From: a bacterium
GTDB taxonomy: Bacteria; Bdellovibrionota_G; JALEGL01
Assembly: GCA_022763185.1 (NCBI GenBank)
Contig: JALEGL010000007.1
Coordinates: 1-54,290, forward strand
Length of the DNA: 54,290 nt
Direction: 5' to 3'
A program made the position numbers and the translations under genes. The notes under the pieces are model-generated. The model saw only the letters and a program-made list of their open reading frames with translations. It was not told the DNA's origin and did no database searches. Positions 33,734-42,726 of the stretch are shown piece by piece; positions within the stretch are counted from its first letter, which is position 1; every line of letters begins with the position of its first letter.

Positions 33734-34877
33734 AAGTTACAGAATTGTTTTGTTGTGCTTGGTTGCTGTTGTCTTAAACAGCTGCTCTGTTGGCTTGCCT
33801 GTGAAAGCCGTGAATGATTATTATGCATGTTCGTATGATCAAGCTTATGATACTTTCATGGCTAAAGCGCAAACAGCAAAAAATAAAGATAAAGCCGTGT
33901 TTTATTTTGCAGCATTGAGCGCTGCTTTTTCTGCGCAGCGTTACCAAGACGTTGTCAGAATTGGTAGTCAGCTGGTTGATTTTTCATGGTCTAATCAGGT
34001 CGGTAAAAAGCAAGGTAAGGCTTCTTTATTGAGTGCACAAGCTTTACGGTACTATAAAGGTGAGCCATTTGAAAAAGCCATGGTCTCGGTTTATACAGGT
34101 ATCGCTTTATATCAACTGGGACAGTATGATAATGCCAGAGCTTCTTTTGCCAAAGCCAACTTGGCCATTGCCAACAAATATAAAAAAACGGGTGAATCAG
34201 ACTTTGCATTAAGTTTGTTTTTATTGGCTTGGATGTATGCACAGCAAGGTGAAATGGATAATGCTAGAATTCTTTTGGACAAGGCCAGAGCACGTTTTCC
34301 CGACAATCCTTATTTAAAAAACCTAAAGCAGTTGCAAGATAATAACCTATTGGTGATCCAACAAAGAGGTTTGGTGCCAAAAAAAGTGACAACAGGACCA
34401 GGCGATAGTTTGGTTGCTTGGCAACAAAGATCTGATGAACGTTTTGCTAGCCCGAGTATTCGCGTGAATAAACTTGTTAAGTATGACTTGTTTGAATTGG
34501 GAAATTTATACTATCAAGCCACCAGCAAACAGGCAACAGGACAAGAAACTGTGCAGGCGATAAAAGGAACTTTAAGAGAGGCGGCAGTTATAACTGCCGT
34601 AGCCGCTAGTCATGAAAATGCTAGTAAAGAGGCACAATGGGTTGCTCTGGGTGCCGGACTTTTTGCTGTGGCCAATCAAAGCCAAGCCGATACCCGGCAA
34701 TGGGAACTTCTACCAGAAAAGTTTTATATGGCGAATATAAAGCTTGAGCTTGGTCAATACCAAATCCAGTCCAGTATGGGGCATGAATACACAGTAAAAA
34801 TTACTGCTAAAAATCCGGCCAAAATTTTGTTTATCCAAGAAAATGCATGTAAACCAATGGGGGTAAAAACCCAGTGA
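33723..34877 (+). CDS. COG3014-like lipoprotein with TPR-like repeats
   Basis: 384 residues from ATG 33723, which begins a lipoprotein signal (MIVKSYRIVLLCLVAVVLNSC); the longer frame start at 33705 lies in lpoB. The middle contains helical repeats of tetratricopeptide type (VYTGIALYQLGQYDNARAS, AWMYAQQGEMDNARILLDK). It overlaps the lpoB end by 11 bases. Members of this group co-occur with lpoB and ycfL; a shared role in cell-wall synthesis is likely, though the biochemical function is not known. Confidence 0.75.
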   Translation: MIVKSYRIVLLCLVAVVLNSCSVGLPVKAVNDYYACSYDQAYDTFMAKAQTAKNKDKAVFYFAALSAAFSAQRYQDVVRIGSQLVDFSWSNQVGKKQGKASLLSAQALRYYKGEPFEKAMVSVYTGIALYQLGQYDNARASFAKANLAIANKYKKTGESDFALSLFLLAWMYAQQGEMDNARILLDKARARFPDNPYLKNLKQLQDNNLLVIQQRGLVPKKVTTGPGDSLVAWQQRSDERFASPSIRVNKLVKYDLFELGNLYYQATSKQATGQETVQAIKGTLREAAVITAVAASHENASKEAQWVALGAGLFAVANQSQADTRQWELLPEKFYMANIKLELGQYQIQSSMGHEYTVKITAKNPAKILFIQENACKPMGVKTQ

Positions 34878-34890
34878 TAAGGAGTAATTT

Positions 34891-35274
34891 ATGAAATATG
34901 TTGTAGGATTGGTTTTAAGTTTGTTGTTATATGCTTGTCCTCCTTATAGAGTGAATGAGGTGAATAACCCTATTCAAAATCGAGAAAAAATCACATTGAC
35001 AGACTTGGTTTTAAAAAATTTAAATTTGGTATCGTTGAGTTCTGATAAAACAGACAGTGGAAGGCTCAAAGTAATTTTGGAAATGCAAAATGAGAAAAAG
35101 AAAGATATTTGGACCGATATCCAAATTACTTTTTTAGATAGCAATAATACAGAAATTGAGCGCAGCTCTTGGGAAAGCTTTAATTGGGAGAGACGCGCTG
35201 TTAAGACCTATACCAAAACAGCACTCAATGACAAAGCTGCAGACTATAGAGTTTTTATTAGAAAAATACGTTGA
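34891..35274 (+). CDS. YcfL-like (DUF1425) lipoprotein
   Basis: 127 residues: signal MKYVVGLVLSLLLYAC with lipobox LYAC, then the beta-rich mature domain with LVLKNLNLVSLSSDKTDSG, VILEMQNEKKKDIWTDIQI and the closing TALNDKAADYRVFIRKIR. This matches the YcfL pattern that accompanies LpoB. AAGGAG is 8 bases upstream. It ends convergently with the EAL gene, 9 bases apart. Confidence 0.75.
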   Translation: MKYVVGLVLSLLLYACPPYRVNEVNNPIQNREKITLTDLVLKNLNLVSLSSDKTDSGRLKVILEMQNEKKKDIWTDIQITFLDSNNTEIERSSWESFNWERRAVKTYTKTALNDKAADYRVFIRKIR

Positions 35275-35283
35275 TTGGAAAGT

Positions 35284-36600
35284 TTACGCTTCAATCATTA
35301 AGGCATTGCATTCTTTAGGTGTTGAAAACAAAAAGCCTTGGCCAAGAATCAGGCCCATATTTTTAAGCAGTTCAAAATCTTGGGTCTGTTCAATGCCTTC
35401 AGCAATGATTTTTGCGTTAATTTTTTTGGCTAAGAGAGATAACATCTTTAGCATTTCTTGTTTGACTTTGTTTTTGTGAATGCCATTGACCATAGAAATG
35501 TCGCATTTAAGGTACTTAGGTTTTAACTCAATAATCGCTTCTAGGGCAGAGTAGCCGGTTCCGGTGTCATCAATAGCAAAAGAAAAGCCTTGTTTCATAT
35601 AATACTGAGTTGCAGCAGCAAAGGTTGCATAGTTCTCTATGGCATCGCGTTCATTGATTTCAAAAACGAATTGATCTGGCTTTTTATTTAAACTTTTTAA
35701 AAAGCTATTCATTTTTTTACCTTTAAACTCAGGGTCATAGATGGTCGTTGGCATGATATTGATAAAAACTTTATAAGGGTCAGGGATATTTTGCGCCGCT
35801 TCTATCGCCTTGAGCCGACATATCCTATCCAATTCAAACAACAAACCCACTTCTTTGGCCATAGAAAACAGGGCATGTGGACTTTCTAAGTTGGTTCCTT
35901 TAGGCCCTCGGCTTAAAGCTTCAAATCCCATAGGTTTATTGCTCTTAAAGTCCATAATAGGGTGAAAAACGGTACTTAAGTTTTGACTGATGATGATATC
36001 TTGTATGCGCTCTCGGTATTTAACTTTAATGGCAGGTAAAGAAGCCCGGGTCATGTTTTTGACATCTTCAACCATGCGCAAAATGGTCCTTCGAGGATGA
36101 GTTAGCTCATTGTACAAAGTTAGAGAACTCCCCGTGAGGATTTTAGGTATTCTTTTCATATAGGGTTGTAAAATGGGCATAAACTTTGAACTGCATTGAA
36201 AACGAATATATTTAGATAGTTGTTTGATTTGGTATCGACTCAAGTATGGGTCATCGCTAAGACTTTCATGAAAAAAAAATAAAAAAGAAGGATGTCCAAC
36301 ATCTGAGAAACAAACGCTTGTATTTTTTGGGTATAGATGGCCTCTTTGCTTTTTTATAAAGTGACATAATTTATGCAAAACTTGGGTATAGGACTCGTAG
36401 CCATTCTCATGTTCAATGATATCCAAGTCATTTAAAATCAAAATCATGAGTCCCAGAGATTTATTATCCTTCAACTTTTTTTCTAGTTTGGGTAAGATTT
36501 CAAAGTGATTGGGTAAGGCTTCAGTGAATTGAGAAGGCATCTGTTCCAGTATAGCATTAAATGACCAAGAAAAAGAAGGACAAAAGCAGATTATATTCAT
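35284..36600 (-). CDS. EAL-domain c-di-GMP phosphodiesterase-like protein with degenerate N-terminal domain
   Basis: 438 residues. The N-terminal ~190 look like a GGDEF-fold region without the GGDEF motif. The C-terminal EAL domain keeps the expected catalytic residues: GFEALSRGP (EAL), VFINIMP (Asn), FVFEINERD (Glu), FAIDDTGTGYSAL (Asp-Asp), KCDISMV (Lys-Asp) and IIAEGIEQ (Glu), then GQGF. It is therefore likely an active phosphodiesterase, predicted to be cytosolic. It precedes the Tad cluster on the same strand; a regulatory link to surface attachment is plausible but not shown. Confidence 0.85.
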   Translation of the reverse strand: MNIICFCPSFSWSFNAILEQMPSQFTEALPNHFEILPKLEKKLKDNKSLGLMILILNDLDIIEHENGYESYTQVLHKLCHFIKKQRGHLYPKNTSVCFSDVGHPSFLFFFHESLSDDPYLSRYQIKQLSKYIRFQCSSKFMPILQPYMKRIPKILTGSSLTLYNELTHPRRTILRMVEDVKNMTRASLPAIKVKYRERIQDIIISQNLSTVFHPIMDFKSNKPMGFEALSRGPKGTNLESPHALFSMAKEVGLLFELDRICRLKAIEAAQNIPDPYKVFINIMPTTIYDPEFKGKKMNSFLKSLNKKPDQFVFEINERDAIENYATFAAATQYYMKQGFSFAIDDTGTGYSALEAIIELKPKYLKCDISMVNGIHKNKVKQEMLKMLSLLAKKINAKIIAEGIEQTQDFELLKNMGLILGQGFLFSTPKECNALMIEA

Positions 36601-36670
36601 TTAAATATGTTTTATGTATCGTTTTTGAGAGTCTATGTTTTTTTAATTGTTTCTGGAGAGTGTTTAAATC

Positions 36671-37414
36671 TTATTGTTGTAAGAAAGAGAGAAGGATAGG
36701 CATAAAAATAACAATAAAAGTAACTGGAAATATACAAATCATTAGAGGTGCAAGAAGTTTTACGGGTATTTTTTGAATTTGTTGCTCTGCATACAAAAAA
36801 TGTTGATTTTCAACATCTTTTGCAAAAGATTGTATGCTGGTAATGATGGGGGTACCATATTGAATTGACTCAATAACAATATTACAAAATGTTTGAACAA
36901 GTTTACTGGGGTATTTAAGGTTTATTTTTTTTACAACAGTATCTAATGCAGGAATGGTATTAGAGTAGTGGGCAAAGTCTGTAAGCATTTTTTTTAAAGG
37001 GCCTTGCTCTAGACATAAGCTTATTTTTTCTATGGATTGATAAATACTCATTCCAGTTTGAAGTTGGCTTTGCAGCAAGTTAAGAAAAAAAGGAAAATCT
37101 AGATCTATAGTTTCTAGGGTTTGGATCTGCTTGCGACGTAGCCATATAATGTATGTCAATAAAAGTATAATTGGCCATACAATAATAAATATTGCATTCA
37201 TAGAGAAAATATAGAAAAAAAATAAACTTAATAACAGGTAAGTTAAAAGCAATTGTTTCAATAACTTAAAATGCTCTGCTGCGGATAGCTTTATGAGTAA
37301 AAATTGATTGATGAGCTTAATGGTTAATATCTGATGTTTATTCAGCCGCAATAACAGTTTATTCCACAAAAACACAAACAACCATAAACAAGTGATGTAT
37401 ATAAAGAATATCAT
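36671..37414 (-). CDS. tadC: Tad/Flp secretion inner-membrane protein TadC-like (T2SF domain)
   Basis: 247 residues with N-terminal membrane helices, a cytosolic T2SF helix bundle (LLQSQLQTGMSIYQSIEKIS ... ENQHFLYAEQQIQKIPVKL) and two C-terminal helices ending FMPILLSFLQQ. Type II secretion F fold; pairs with TadB as the platform for pilus assembly. It overlaps tadB by 4 bases. No pilin gene follows; the 70 bases to the EAL gene are empty. Confidence 0.82.
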   Translation of the reverse strand: MIFFIYITCLWLFVFLWNKLLLRLNKHQILTIKLINQFLLIKLSAAEHFKLLKQLLLTYLLLSLFFFYIFSMNAIFIIVWPIILLLTYIIWLRRKQIQTLETIDLDFPFFLNLLQSQLQTGMSIYQSIEKISLCLEQGPLKKMLTDFAHYSNTIPALDTVVKKINLKYPSKLVQTFCNIVIESIQYGTPIITSIQSFAKDVENQHFLYAEQQIQKIPVKLLAPLMICIFPVTFIVIFMPILLSFLQQ

Positions 37415-38157
37415 TGTATATAGTCCTTATTTACAAGCGCTGTAATCCAATAAGCACCCAAACCTAATAGAATAAAACATAGAGTTAATGAAACTTTGCC
37501 TAAACTTTGAGTGAATAGCGGTAAAATAAAGTTAGGTGAGATCATATAAAGCACTAAACTAAAAAATATAGGTAATGCAATGCAAACGTAGGCTTGTAGT
37601 TTGCTTTGCGAAACCAAGCTTTTAAGTTTATTTTTAAGATGGTTTGATTGGCGGACTTTTCTTAGTAGAAACTCCATTTGCTTTAACAAAGATTGTCCAC
37701 TTTCAATGGAACTATGAATAGATATTAAATACTGTTTTAAGCTTTTGTGACATATAGTTGCTGCAGAGTTAAACAATAGTGCTGAAAAGTCTTTGCCTGT
37801 ATGTATACCTTTAACAATAGATGTTAGCTGGTTTTTTAAAAAAACATGAGAAGCTTTATAGCTTAAAATAAAGGCTTGTTCTCGGCTAGTCCCTGCTTTC
37901 AAATGACGAATAAAAGTATCGAAAAAATCAATACAATAGCTATCCATTCGTCTGCAGTGGTAGTGTTCAATAAAAACTGGATACAACTTGTGTATACACA
38001 AAGCAGTCATTATCGTTACAAGAAATAATAAATGAATTGAAAAGTGTAATGAGATTAAGAGTAAGATAAAGCTTACTGTGAGTACATTACTGATTTTGTA
38101 GAAGCTCATAAGTGAGTAAAAAGAAAATAGAAGGGTTAAAAAAACAAATACCATCAT
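37411..38157 (-). CDS. tadB: Tad/Flp secretion inner-membrane protein TadB-like (T2SF domain)
   Basis: 248 residues, T2SF fold: two N-terminal helices, cytosolic bundle (FFDTFIRHLKAGTSREQAF, SSIESGQSLLKQMEFLLRK) and two C-terminal helices. Located between CpaF and TadC, the usual order cpaF-tadB-tadC. The small size and strong AT bias are in line with its neighbours. Confidence 0.82.
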   Translation of the reverse strand: MMVFVFLTLLFSFYSLMSFYKISNVLTVSFILLLISLHFSIHLLFLVTIMTALCIHKLYPVFIEHYHCRRMDSYCIDFFDTFIRHLKAGTSREQAFILSYKASHVFLKNQLTSIVKGIHTGKDFSALLFNSAATICHKSLKQYLISIHSSIESGQSLLKQMEFLLRKVRQSNHLKNKLKSLVSQSKLQAYVCIALPIFFSLVLYMISPNFILPLFTQSLGKVSLTLCFILLGLGAYWITALVNKDYIQ

Positions 38158-38158
38158 T

Positions 38159-39403
38159 TTAAGCCACTTTGGTTTGAGTTAAAATACTTCTCAGTTGATT
38201 TTTTTGGTGTTCAGGTAATTTTTGTAAAAAGCTAGGGTAATGCTTACTCCATTTTAAAGTATTTTGCTCTTGGGTAAAAATATCCAACAAAGAAATAAGC
38301 TCTGTTTCCATATGTGAAACTTCAGTTATATGAGTTATACTTCTTTGACCATTTTGGCTTCTTTGAACGTATACAATAAGATCTATCGAAGAGACGATTT
38401 GTTCTCGCAATGCAGAAGTTGGATAAGTGTAACCTGATAATAAAACTAGATTTTCAATCCTTTTAAGGGCATCTCTTGGGCTATTGGCATGCAAGGTTGT
38501 CATGGACCCACTATGACCTGTATTCATAGCTTGTAGCATATCCATAGTTTCTTCACTCCTGCACTCACCCACAATAATTCGATCTGGACGCATACGCAGT
38601 GAGTTTTTGAGTAAATCTCTAATGGATACCTCGCCTAAATTTTCTGTATTTTTAGTTCTTGTTTCAAGTTGTATGACATGGGGCTGTTTTAATTTAAGTT
38701 CAGCAGAGTCTTCAATACTAATGATGCGTTCAGATGGGGGTATAAATTGTGACAAAATATTGAGCAGTGTTGTTTTTCCGCTGCCAGTACCACCTGCAAT
38801 TAAGATATTTTTTTTATGTTGGACACAAAATTTTAAAAAATTTGCGCTGGATGCGGATAAAGATTTTTGGTGAACCAATTTATCTAAGGTTATTGTTTTA
38901 TGCATAAATCGACGTATGGTCACTGTTGTGCCATTGAGAACAAGGGGGTGAATGATAGCATTTAAACGCGAGCCATCTGGTAGACGGGCGTCAATCATTG
39001 GAGAGCTCTGATCAAGACGCCTATTAACCAGACTTGCAATTTTATTAATGATATTGCGTAAAATTTTTTCAGAAGAAAAAAATAAAGGGCTTAGGTGCAA
39101 TTGGCCATTTTGCTCATAATAAATAGTATTGGCCCCATTGATCATGATTTCACTTACCTCGGGTGCACAGAGCAAAGTATCGATGGCGCCCAAACCAGTG
39201 TTTTCACTGATAATGAATCCAAGCAACTGCTTATGTTCAGCTAAATTTTTATATTGGGGGTTCTTGTAACAAAAGTCATAATAGTTTTGAGTGATTAAGG
39301 TTTTTATTTGCTGGGTATTGTGATTTTCAAGCTTGGTTTTTACAAAGACTTGATCGTTTAAGTGTTGGTGGAAGGTCTGGATAAATTTTATGTATTCACG
39401 CAT
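38159..39403 (-). CDS. cpaF: Tad/Flp secretion ATPase CpaF/TadA
   Basis: 414 residues of the type II/IV secretion ATPase family. N-terminal domain, then the Walker A NILIAGGTGSGKTTLLNIL, IISIEDSAELKL, the Walker B/His box LRMRPDRIIVGECRSEET then GHSGSMTTLHAN (Arg and His boxes). The N-terminal segment APEVSEIMINGANTIYYEQ is the CpaF signature. Powers pilus assembly and, in some systems, retraction. It is one base from tadB. Confidence 0.93.
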   Translation of the reverse strand: MREYIKFIQTFHQHLNDQVFVKTKLENHNTQQIKTLITQNYYDFCYKNPQYKNLAEHKQLLGFIISENTGLGAIDTLLCAPEVSEIMINGANTIYYEQNGQLHLSPLFFSSEKILRNIINKIASLVNRRLDQSSPMIDARLPDGSRLNAIIHPLVLNGTTVTIRRFMHKTITLDKLVHQKSLSASSANFLKFCVQHKKNILIAGGTGSGKTTLLNILSQFIPPSERIISIEDSAELKLKQPHVIQLETRTKNTENLGEVSIRDLLKNSLRMRPDRIIVGECRSEETMDMLQAMNTGHSGSMTTLHANSPRDALKRIENLVLLSGYTYPTSALREQIVSSIDLIVYVQRSQNGQRSITHITEVSHMETELISLLDIFTQEQNTLKWSKHYPSFLQKLPEHQKNQLRSILTQTKVA

Positions 39404-39414
39404 TGTATGGGTCC

Positions 39415-40809
39415 TTAATCAAAAAGTGAAAAATGATAATCTTTGGTGTTAATGTTTAGGGTTTTAGAATGTTTAAGAAGCTTTTGATGGTATTTTTCTT
39501 TGACACTGTTGGAATAGGCCGTAAGCAAAATAAAAAATTGGCTTTGCTTTTTTTGAAAACTTCTGCTTTTGAATAATTCACCCAAAATAGGAACGGTTCC
39601 TAAGACTGGAAAACGTTTTATGTTTTTCCGCATTCTATCTTGAAAGAAGCCGCCTAAAACAATGGTTTGATTAAGTTGGGTTTGTGCTGAGGTTTGCAAG
39701 TGGTGTTCAATAATACCGGGAATACCTTCTATAGAAACAGAGCTGTCCAAGTCGCTGATTTTAATTTTTAAATCTAAGAGAATATTATTGCTGGCATGGA
39801 TATGGGGTTTAATTTTAAGTGAAACGCCATAGGGTTTAAACATAACGTTTGCAACACGTTCTGATATTAACCGGATGGGGATTTCTCCACCGGCAAGAAA
39901 AGAAGATACAAAGCCATCTCGACATAATATTTTAGGGTTGGATAAAACCTTGGCTTTCCCATTTTCAGATAGGGCTTGAACAATAAGATTTAAGTCGCTA
40001 CCGGTAGAGATTGTGCGTTGCAATAAAGTGTTGTTCAAAGCAAGGTTCGCTTGGGCTGAAATTGTATCTGGCCATTGAATGCCTATGTTCTTGATGGCAG
40101 AGTTGTGAACTTCTAAAAACTTAACATCAATGAAAACAGAACTTTTTTTAGAGCTATGAATATGGATACCATCATCAATTAAAGGGTAAAGGCTTTTAGC
40201 AATTAGCAATACCTTTTTTTTGTCCTGAAGGTGATTTACATAACCTTTTAATCTAAAGTACTTGCCTTGAGGTTCAACAAATATATTTTTGTAATGATAT
40301 TGGTGGATTTTGGTTTGCAAAAGTTTATGTAAAAAAACGAACTTTTTTTGATTAAAGTGAGTGAGGTCAATAATATTATTATTTTGCTGTTTTATTGCTT
40401 CCAGTAGAGCCAAATCTTTAGGCTTAAAGAGAGTCCCCTTAATGAGGTATTGATTGGATTGCTTTTGTATATAAAGGGTTTTTATTTTTTGTAGTTGTTT
40501 GATTTGCTTTATGAGAGATGCATCGTTGCTTTTGTTTCCTACTATAACAATGTATTTGTACTTTTGTTGATTTTTTCGCCAAATGACTAAAGATGTAGAA
40601 CCAGTTTTAATACCGGTTAAAATAATTTCTTTGTTATTTTCTATGATGGTAACATCTGCAATTTTAGGGTTGCCTATAGATACACGTATTATATTGTCAC
40701 CGGGTATAACTTTTTGATGGCCAAGGTCTAAAAAAATATTTTTTTGTGCATACAAAGAAGGTAAGGCTAACAGTATTATTATGAGTGATATAGCCAGAGT
40801 GATGCGCAT
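39415..40809 (-). CDS. cpaC: Tad/Flp secretin CpaC/RcpA
   Basis: 464 residues: signal peptide ending SLYAQ, an N-terminal pilus-assembly domain (QKVIPGDNIIRVSIGNPKI, then TGIKTGSTSLVIW), and the secretin domain with SVFIDVKFLEVHNSAIKNIG, VLSNPKILCRDG, FLAGGEIPI and the C-terminal VLGTVPILGELFKSRSFQK. It forms the outer-membrane ring. The central BON-like part differs from the usual layout. First of the four-gene cluster. Confidence 0.9.
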   Translation of the reverse strand: MRITLAISLIIILLALPSLYAQKNIFLDLGHQKVIPGDNIIRVSIGNPKIADVTIIENNKEIILTGIKTGSTSLVIWRKNQQKYKYIVIVGNKSNDASLIKQIKQLQKIKTLYIQKQSNQYLIKGTLFKPKDLALLEAIKQQNNNIIDLTHFNQKKFVFLHKLLQTKIHQYHYKNIFVEPQGKYFRLKGYVNHLQDKKKVLLIAKSLYPLIDDGIHIHSSKKSSVFIDVKFLEVHNSAIKNIGIQWPDTISAQANLALNNTLLQRTISTGSDLNLIVQALSENGKAKVLSNPKILCRDGFVSSFLAGGEIPIRLISERVANVMFKPYGVSLKIKPHIHASNNILLDLKIKISDLDSSVSIEGIPGIIEHHLQTSAQTQLNQTIVLGGFFQDRMRKNIKRFPVLGTVPILGELFKSRSFQKKQSQFFILLTAYSNSVKEKYHQKLLKHSKTLNINTKDYHFSLFD

Positions 40810-40970
40810 GTTTTAAGCTTAAAGCAATATAAATGCCAGCATACAGTGTGAATAAATACGCTTAAATTAACATTTAAAGATGCGCAAAGCTAAAAGCGAT
40901 CGATTTTCTTACACTAGCAGTTTGAATTTAGATGTATCAATAGGTAAAAGAAAGTTACAAAAGATAAAAT

Positions 40971-41678
40971 TTATTCAGTCAAAGTGAGTCTGATGGGTAA
41001 CTTTACAGTTTTTAAATGCCATCGGTTTTTATTGGATCGGTTTTTTTCCATGTATTTGACTTGAATAGATATATGAGCAGGGTTTCCTTTGTTCCGAATG
41101 ATGTCAGTATGAATATAGCCTCCTTGCCAACAGTCTTGTTTTGGCTTGAAGTAATATTGAAAAATTGGAATACCTTTGATGGATTGAAAAGGAATTGTTT
41201 TTGTTTGAATTTGCGTTAAGTCGGTATGAGCTTCCTCCCAAAGCTGAATAACTCGACCAAAATTGATAGGTTTTGCATCGCTAGAGGTGTTGTTTTCTGA
41301 AAAATTTGCATTTAAACGCCATTGAAACTTTCGATTGTCAGCCAGTTGATGTCTTCTTTTGCTGATGTGTCTTCGGCTTTTTGATTTACTTTCAAAGTTT
41401 TCATACATGTTTTTCAAGTTCATAGCGCAGTAATTTTTATCACGTCTGTGTGAGAGCGCATGAAAAACTTTTATGTTGAGGTTCCCGTTTTCATCATAGG
41501 ATTCAATTAATGTGTTGGCACTAAGATCAATTTTATCTAAAAAACTATCATTGGCTAGCTGGCTGGAGTCTATGTCAATAGAATAGAAATAGCTTTCTAT
41601 GGCCTTGGCCTTAGAGCTTATGACGCAGTTGATTGATAACAGTATAATAAGTAAGTTTTTTATTTTAATATTCGCCAT
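40971..41678 (-). CDS. Secreted protein of unknown function, ~235 aa
   Basis: From ATG 41678, which begins MANIKIKNLLIILLSINCVI, a signal peptide; a longer start at 41708 overlaps the upstream gene further. The mature region is charged, with a Lys/Arg/His-rich part (SRRHISKRRHQLADNRK) and YYFKPKQDCWQGGYIHTDI. No family recognised. It overlaps the preceding secreted protein by 14 bases, so the two are co-translated. Proximity to the Tad genes (161 bases) hints at a link, unproven. Confidence 0.55.
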   Translation of the reverse strand: MANIKIKNLLIILLSINCVISSKAKAIESYFYSIDIDSSQLANDSFLDKIDLSANTLIESYDENGNLNIKVFHALSHRRDKNYCAMNLKNMYENFESKSKSRRHISKRRHQLADNRKFQWRLNANFSENNTSSDAKPINFGRVIQLWEEAHTDLTQIQTKTIPFQSIKGIPIFQYYFKPKQDCWQGGYIHTDIIRNKGNPAHISIQVKYMEKNRSNKNRWHLKTVKLPIRLTLTE

Positions 41679-42456
41679 TGTTGCCATAAGCATAGCCAAC
41701 TCTCTCAATCAATTGCTCTGATCTATTTTTTAAGTTTATCCAGCGTTGGTGAGGAGAGTTATTATTTTTATAATCACTAAAATTAGAAATCTTTTCTAAC
41801 AAAGGTGTTAGACCGCTCATGATATTTCTCTTAATGGTTTGGTTAAATGGACGACCAAGCATACATGCTCTAACTGAAAGATAGCGATCCTTAATTTTTT
41901 TATAGCTAACTCTATTAGCAATATTAAGGTTTTGTTGTATAAAATTGAATGCTTCATTTGTCAGTTGGTAAGCATGGTAGGGATTGTAACTTTTTAAAGC
42001 CTCAAAGTTAAATTGATCTTCTTTTAGTGAGTGAAAAAAGCCTTGATATTGCTGAGCATCGTATACAATTTCAGTACATTCAGAGTTTATTTTTTCTGGA
42101 TTACTTTCTGGAATTGCATTGATCTTTGCTACCGTTTGTTGAATGTTATCCAAGTTAAGATTTAGGTCCTCAATGCAAGTATCAGGCAAAATTTCATGCA
42201 ATGAACTGATGTATGTGCTTTGATCAAGGTACCTGAAATAAGCTTTTCGACTATATTTGGGACTATAAACATCTGGAGCAAGAGCATCAACAATCAGTAA
42301 AAACACGCCACCACTTTCCTGCCACGGAAACTTAACATACTTTTGTTGAATAATGGTAGAGGCTTGTACTTTTAAAGTTTCAGACTCTTGAGCATGAACA
42401 GATATAAAGCCGCAAAATAAAACACTACATAAGACTATTTTTTTAATTTTCCCCAT
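41665..42456 (-). CDS. Secreted protein of unknown function, ~263 aa
   Basis: ATG 42456 (MGKIKKIVLCSVLFCGFISVHAQ) begins a signal peptide with cleavage after HAQ. Open frame continues upstream to 42717 but that part translates the hairpin-rich spacer next to tRNA-Leu and is not protein-like. The mature part contains several Tyr and Asn-rich segments (YNPYHAYQLTNEAFNFIQ) and two Cys pairs at most. No family recognised. Coupled to the following secreted protein gene. Confidence 0.55.
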   Translation of the reverse strand: MGKIKKIVLCSVLFCGFISVHAQESETLKVQASTIIQQKYVKFPWQESGGVFLLIVDALAPDVYSPKYSRKAYFRYLDQSTYISSLHEILPDTCIEDLNLNLDNIQQTVAKINAIPESNPEKINSECTEIVYDAQQYQGFFHSLKEDQFNFEALKSYNPYHAYQLTNEAFNFIQQNLNIANRVSYKKIKDRYLSVRACMLGRPFNQTIKRNIMSGLTPLLEKISNFSDYKNNNSPHQRWINLKNRSEQLIERVGYAYGNNGEY

Positions 42457-42563
42457 AACAGCAATTAACCTAGCAAAAATTATACAAAGCGTCAAATCAA
42501 GAATGAGAGTGGTCTTCATTGAGTATGTTTGAAGAGCATAGTGGGTTATACTTTTAAAAAAAG

Positions 42564-42582
42564 TGGTACCGGAGCCCGGAAT
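42564..42582 (-). repeat. Partial copy of the tRNA-Leu 3' end
   Basis: TGGTACCGGAGCCCGGAAT matches bases 42727-42745, the 3' end of tRNA-Leu including CCA, at 18 of 19 positions, in the same orientation 163 bases away. The next bases GGCAC also match the T-arm after a short deletion. It is either a decayed tRNA copy or an attachment-site duplicate. Confidence 0.75.
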
Positions 42583-42626
42583 GGCACTGTCTCGGCTTGC
42601 TGAGGCAAGCTTCCCAGTATTCCGTC
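42577..42626. repeat. Imperfect long hairpin in the tRNA-Leu spacer
   Basis: Nested inverted repeats: CGGAAT ... ATTCCG outside, ACTG ... CAGT inside and GCTTGC-TGAG-GCAAGC at the core. The whole forms a ~50-base stem-loop with bulges. Further hairpins follow (AAAAAGC/GCTTTTT and TTTTGTTCTTC/GAAGAACAAAA). It may be a processing element, or a small mobile palindrome. Confidence 0.5.
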
Positions 42627-42689
42627 TCAAAAAGCAGTGCTTTTTGTTCTTCCTAACCGGGCCAAATGTTGAATTGCAAAACTTGAAGA

Positions 42690-42724
42690 ACAAAATAATT
42701 TCTGCCCTAAAGGGCAAAAATTAT
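42690..42724 (-). terminator. Terminator of tRNA-Leu
   Basis: On the minus strand AAAATAATTTTTGCCC and GGGCAGAAATTATTTT pair around TTTA with one mismatch, just beyond the tRNA 3' end, and are followed by further T-rich sequence. Confidence 0.7.
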
Positions 42725-42726
42725 TT

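Noticed and set aside
42457-42717. N-terminal extension of the secreted protein up to 42717
   Set aside because: The added residues translate the hairpin spacer and tRNA-Leu remnant; a signal peptide starts at 42456.
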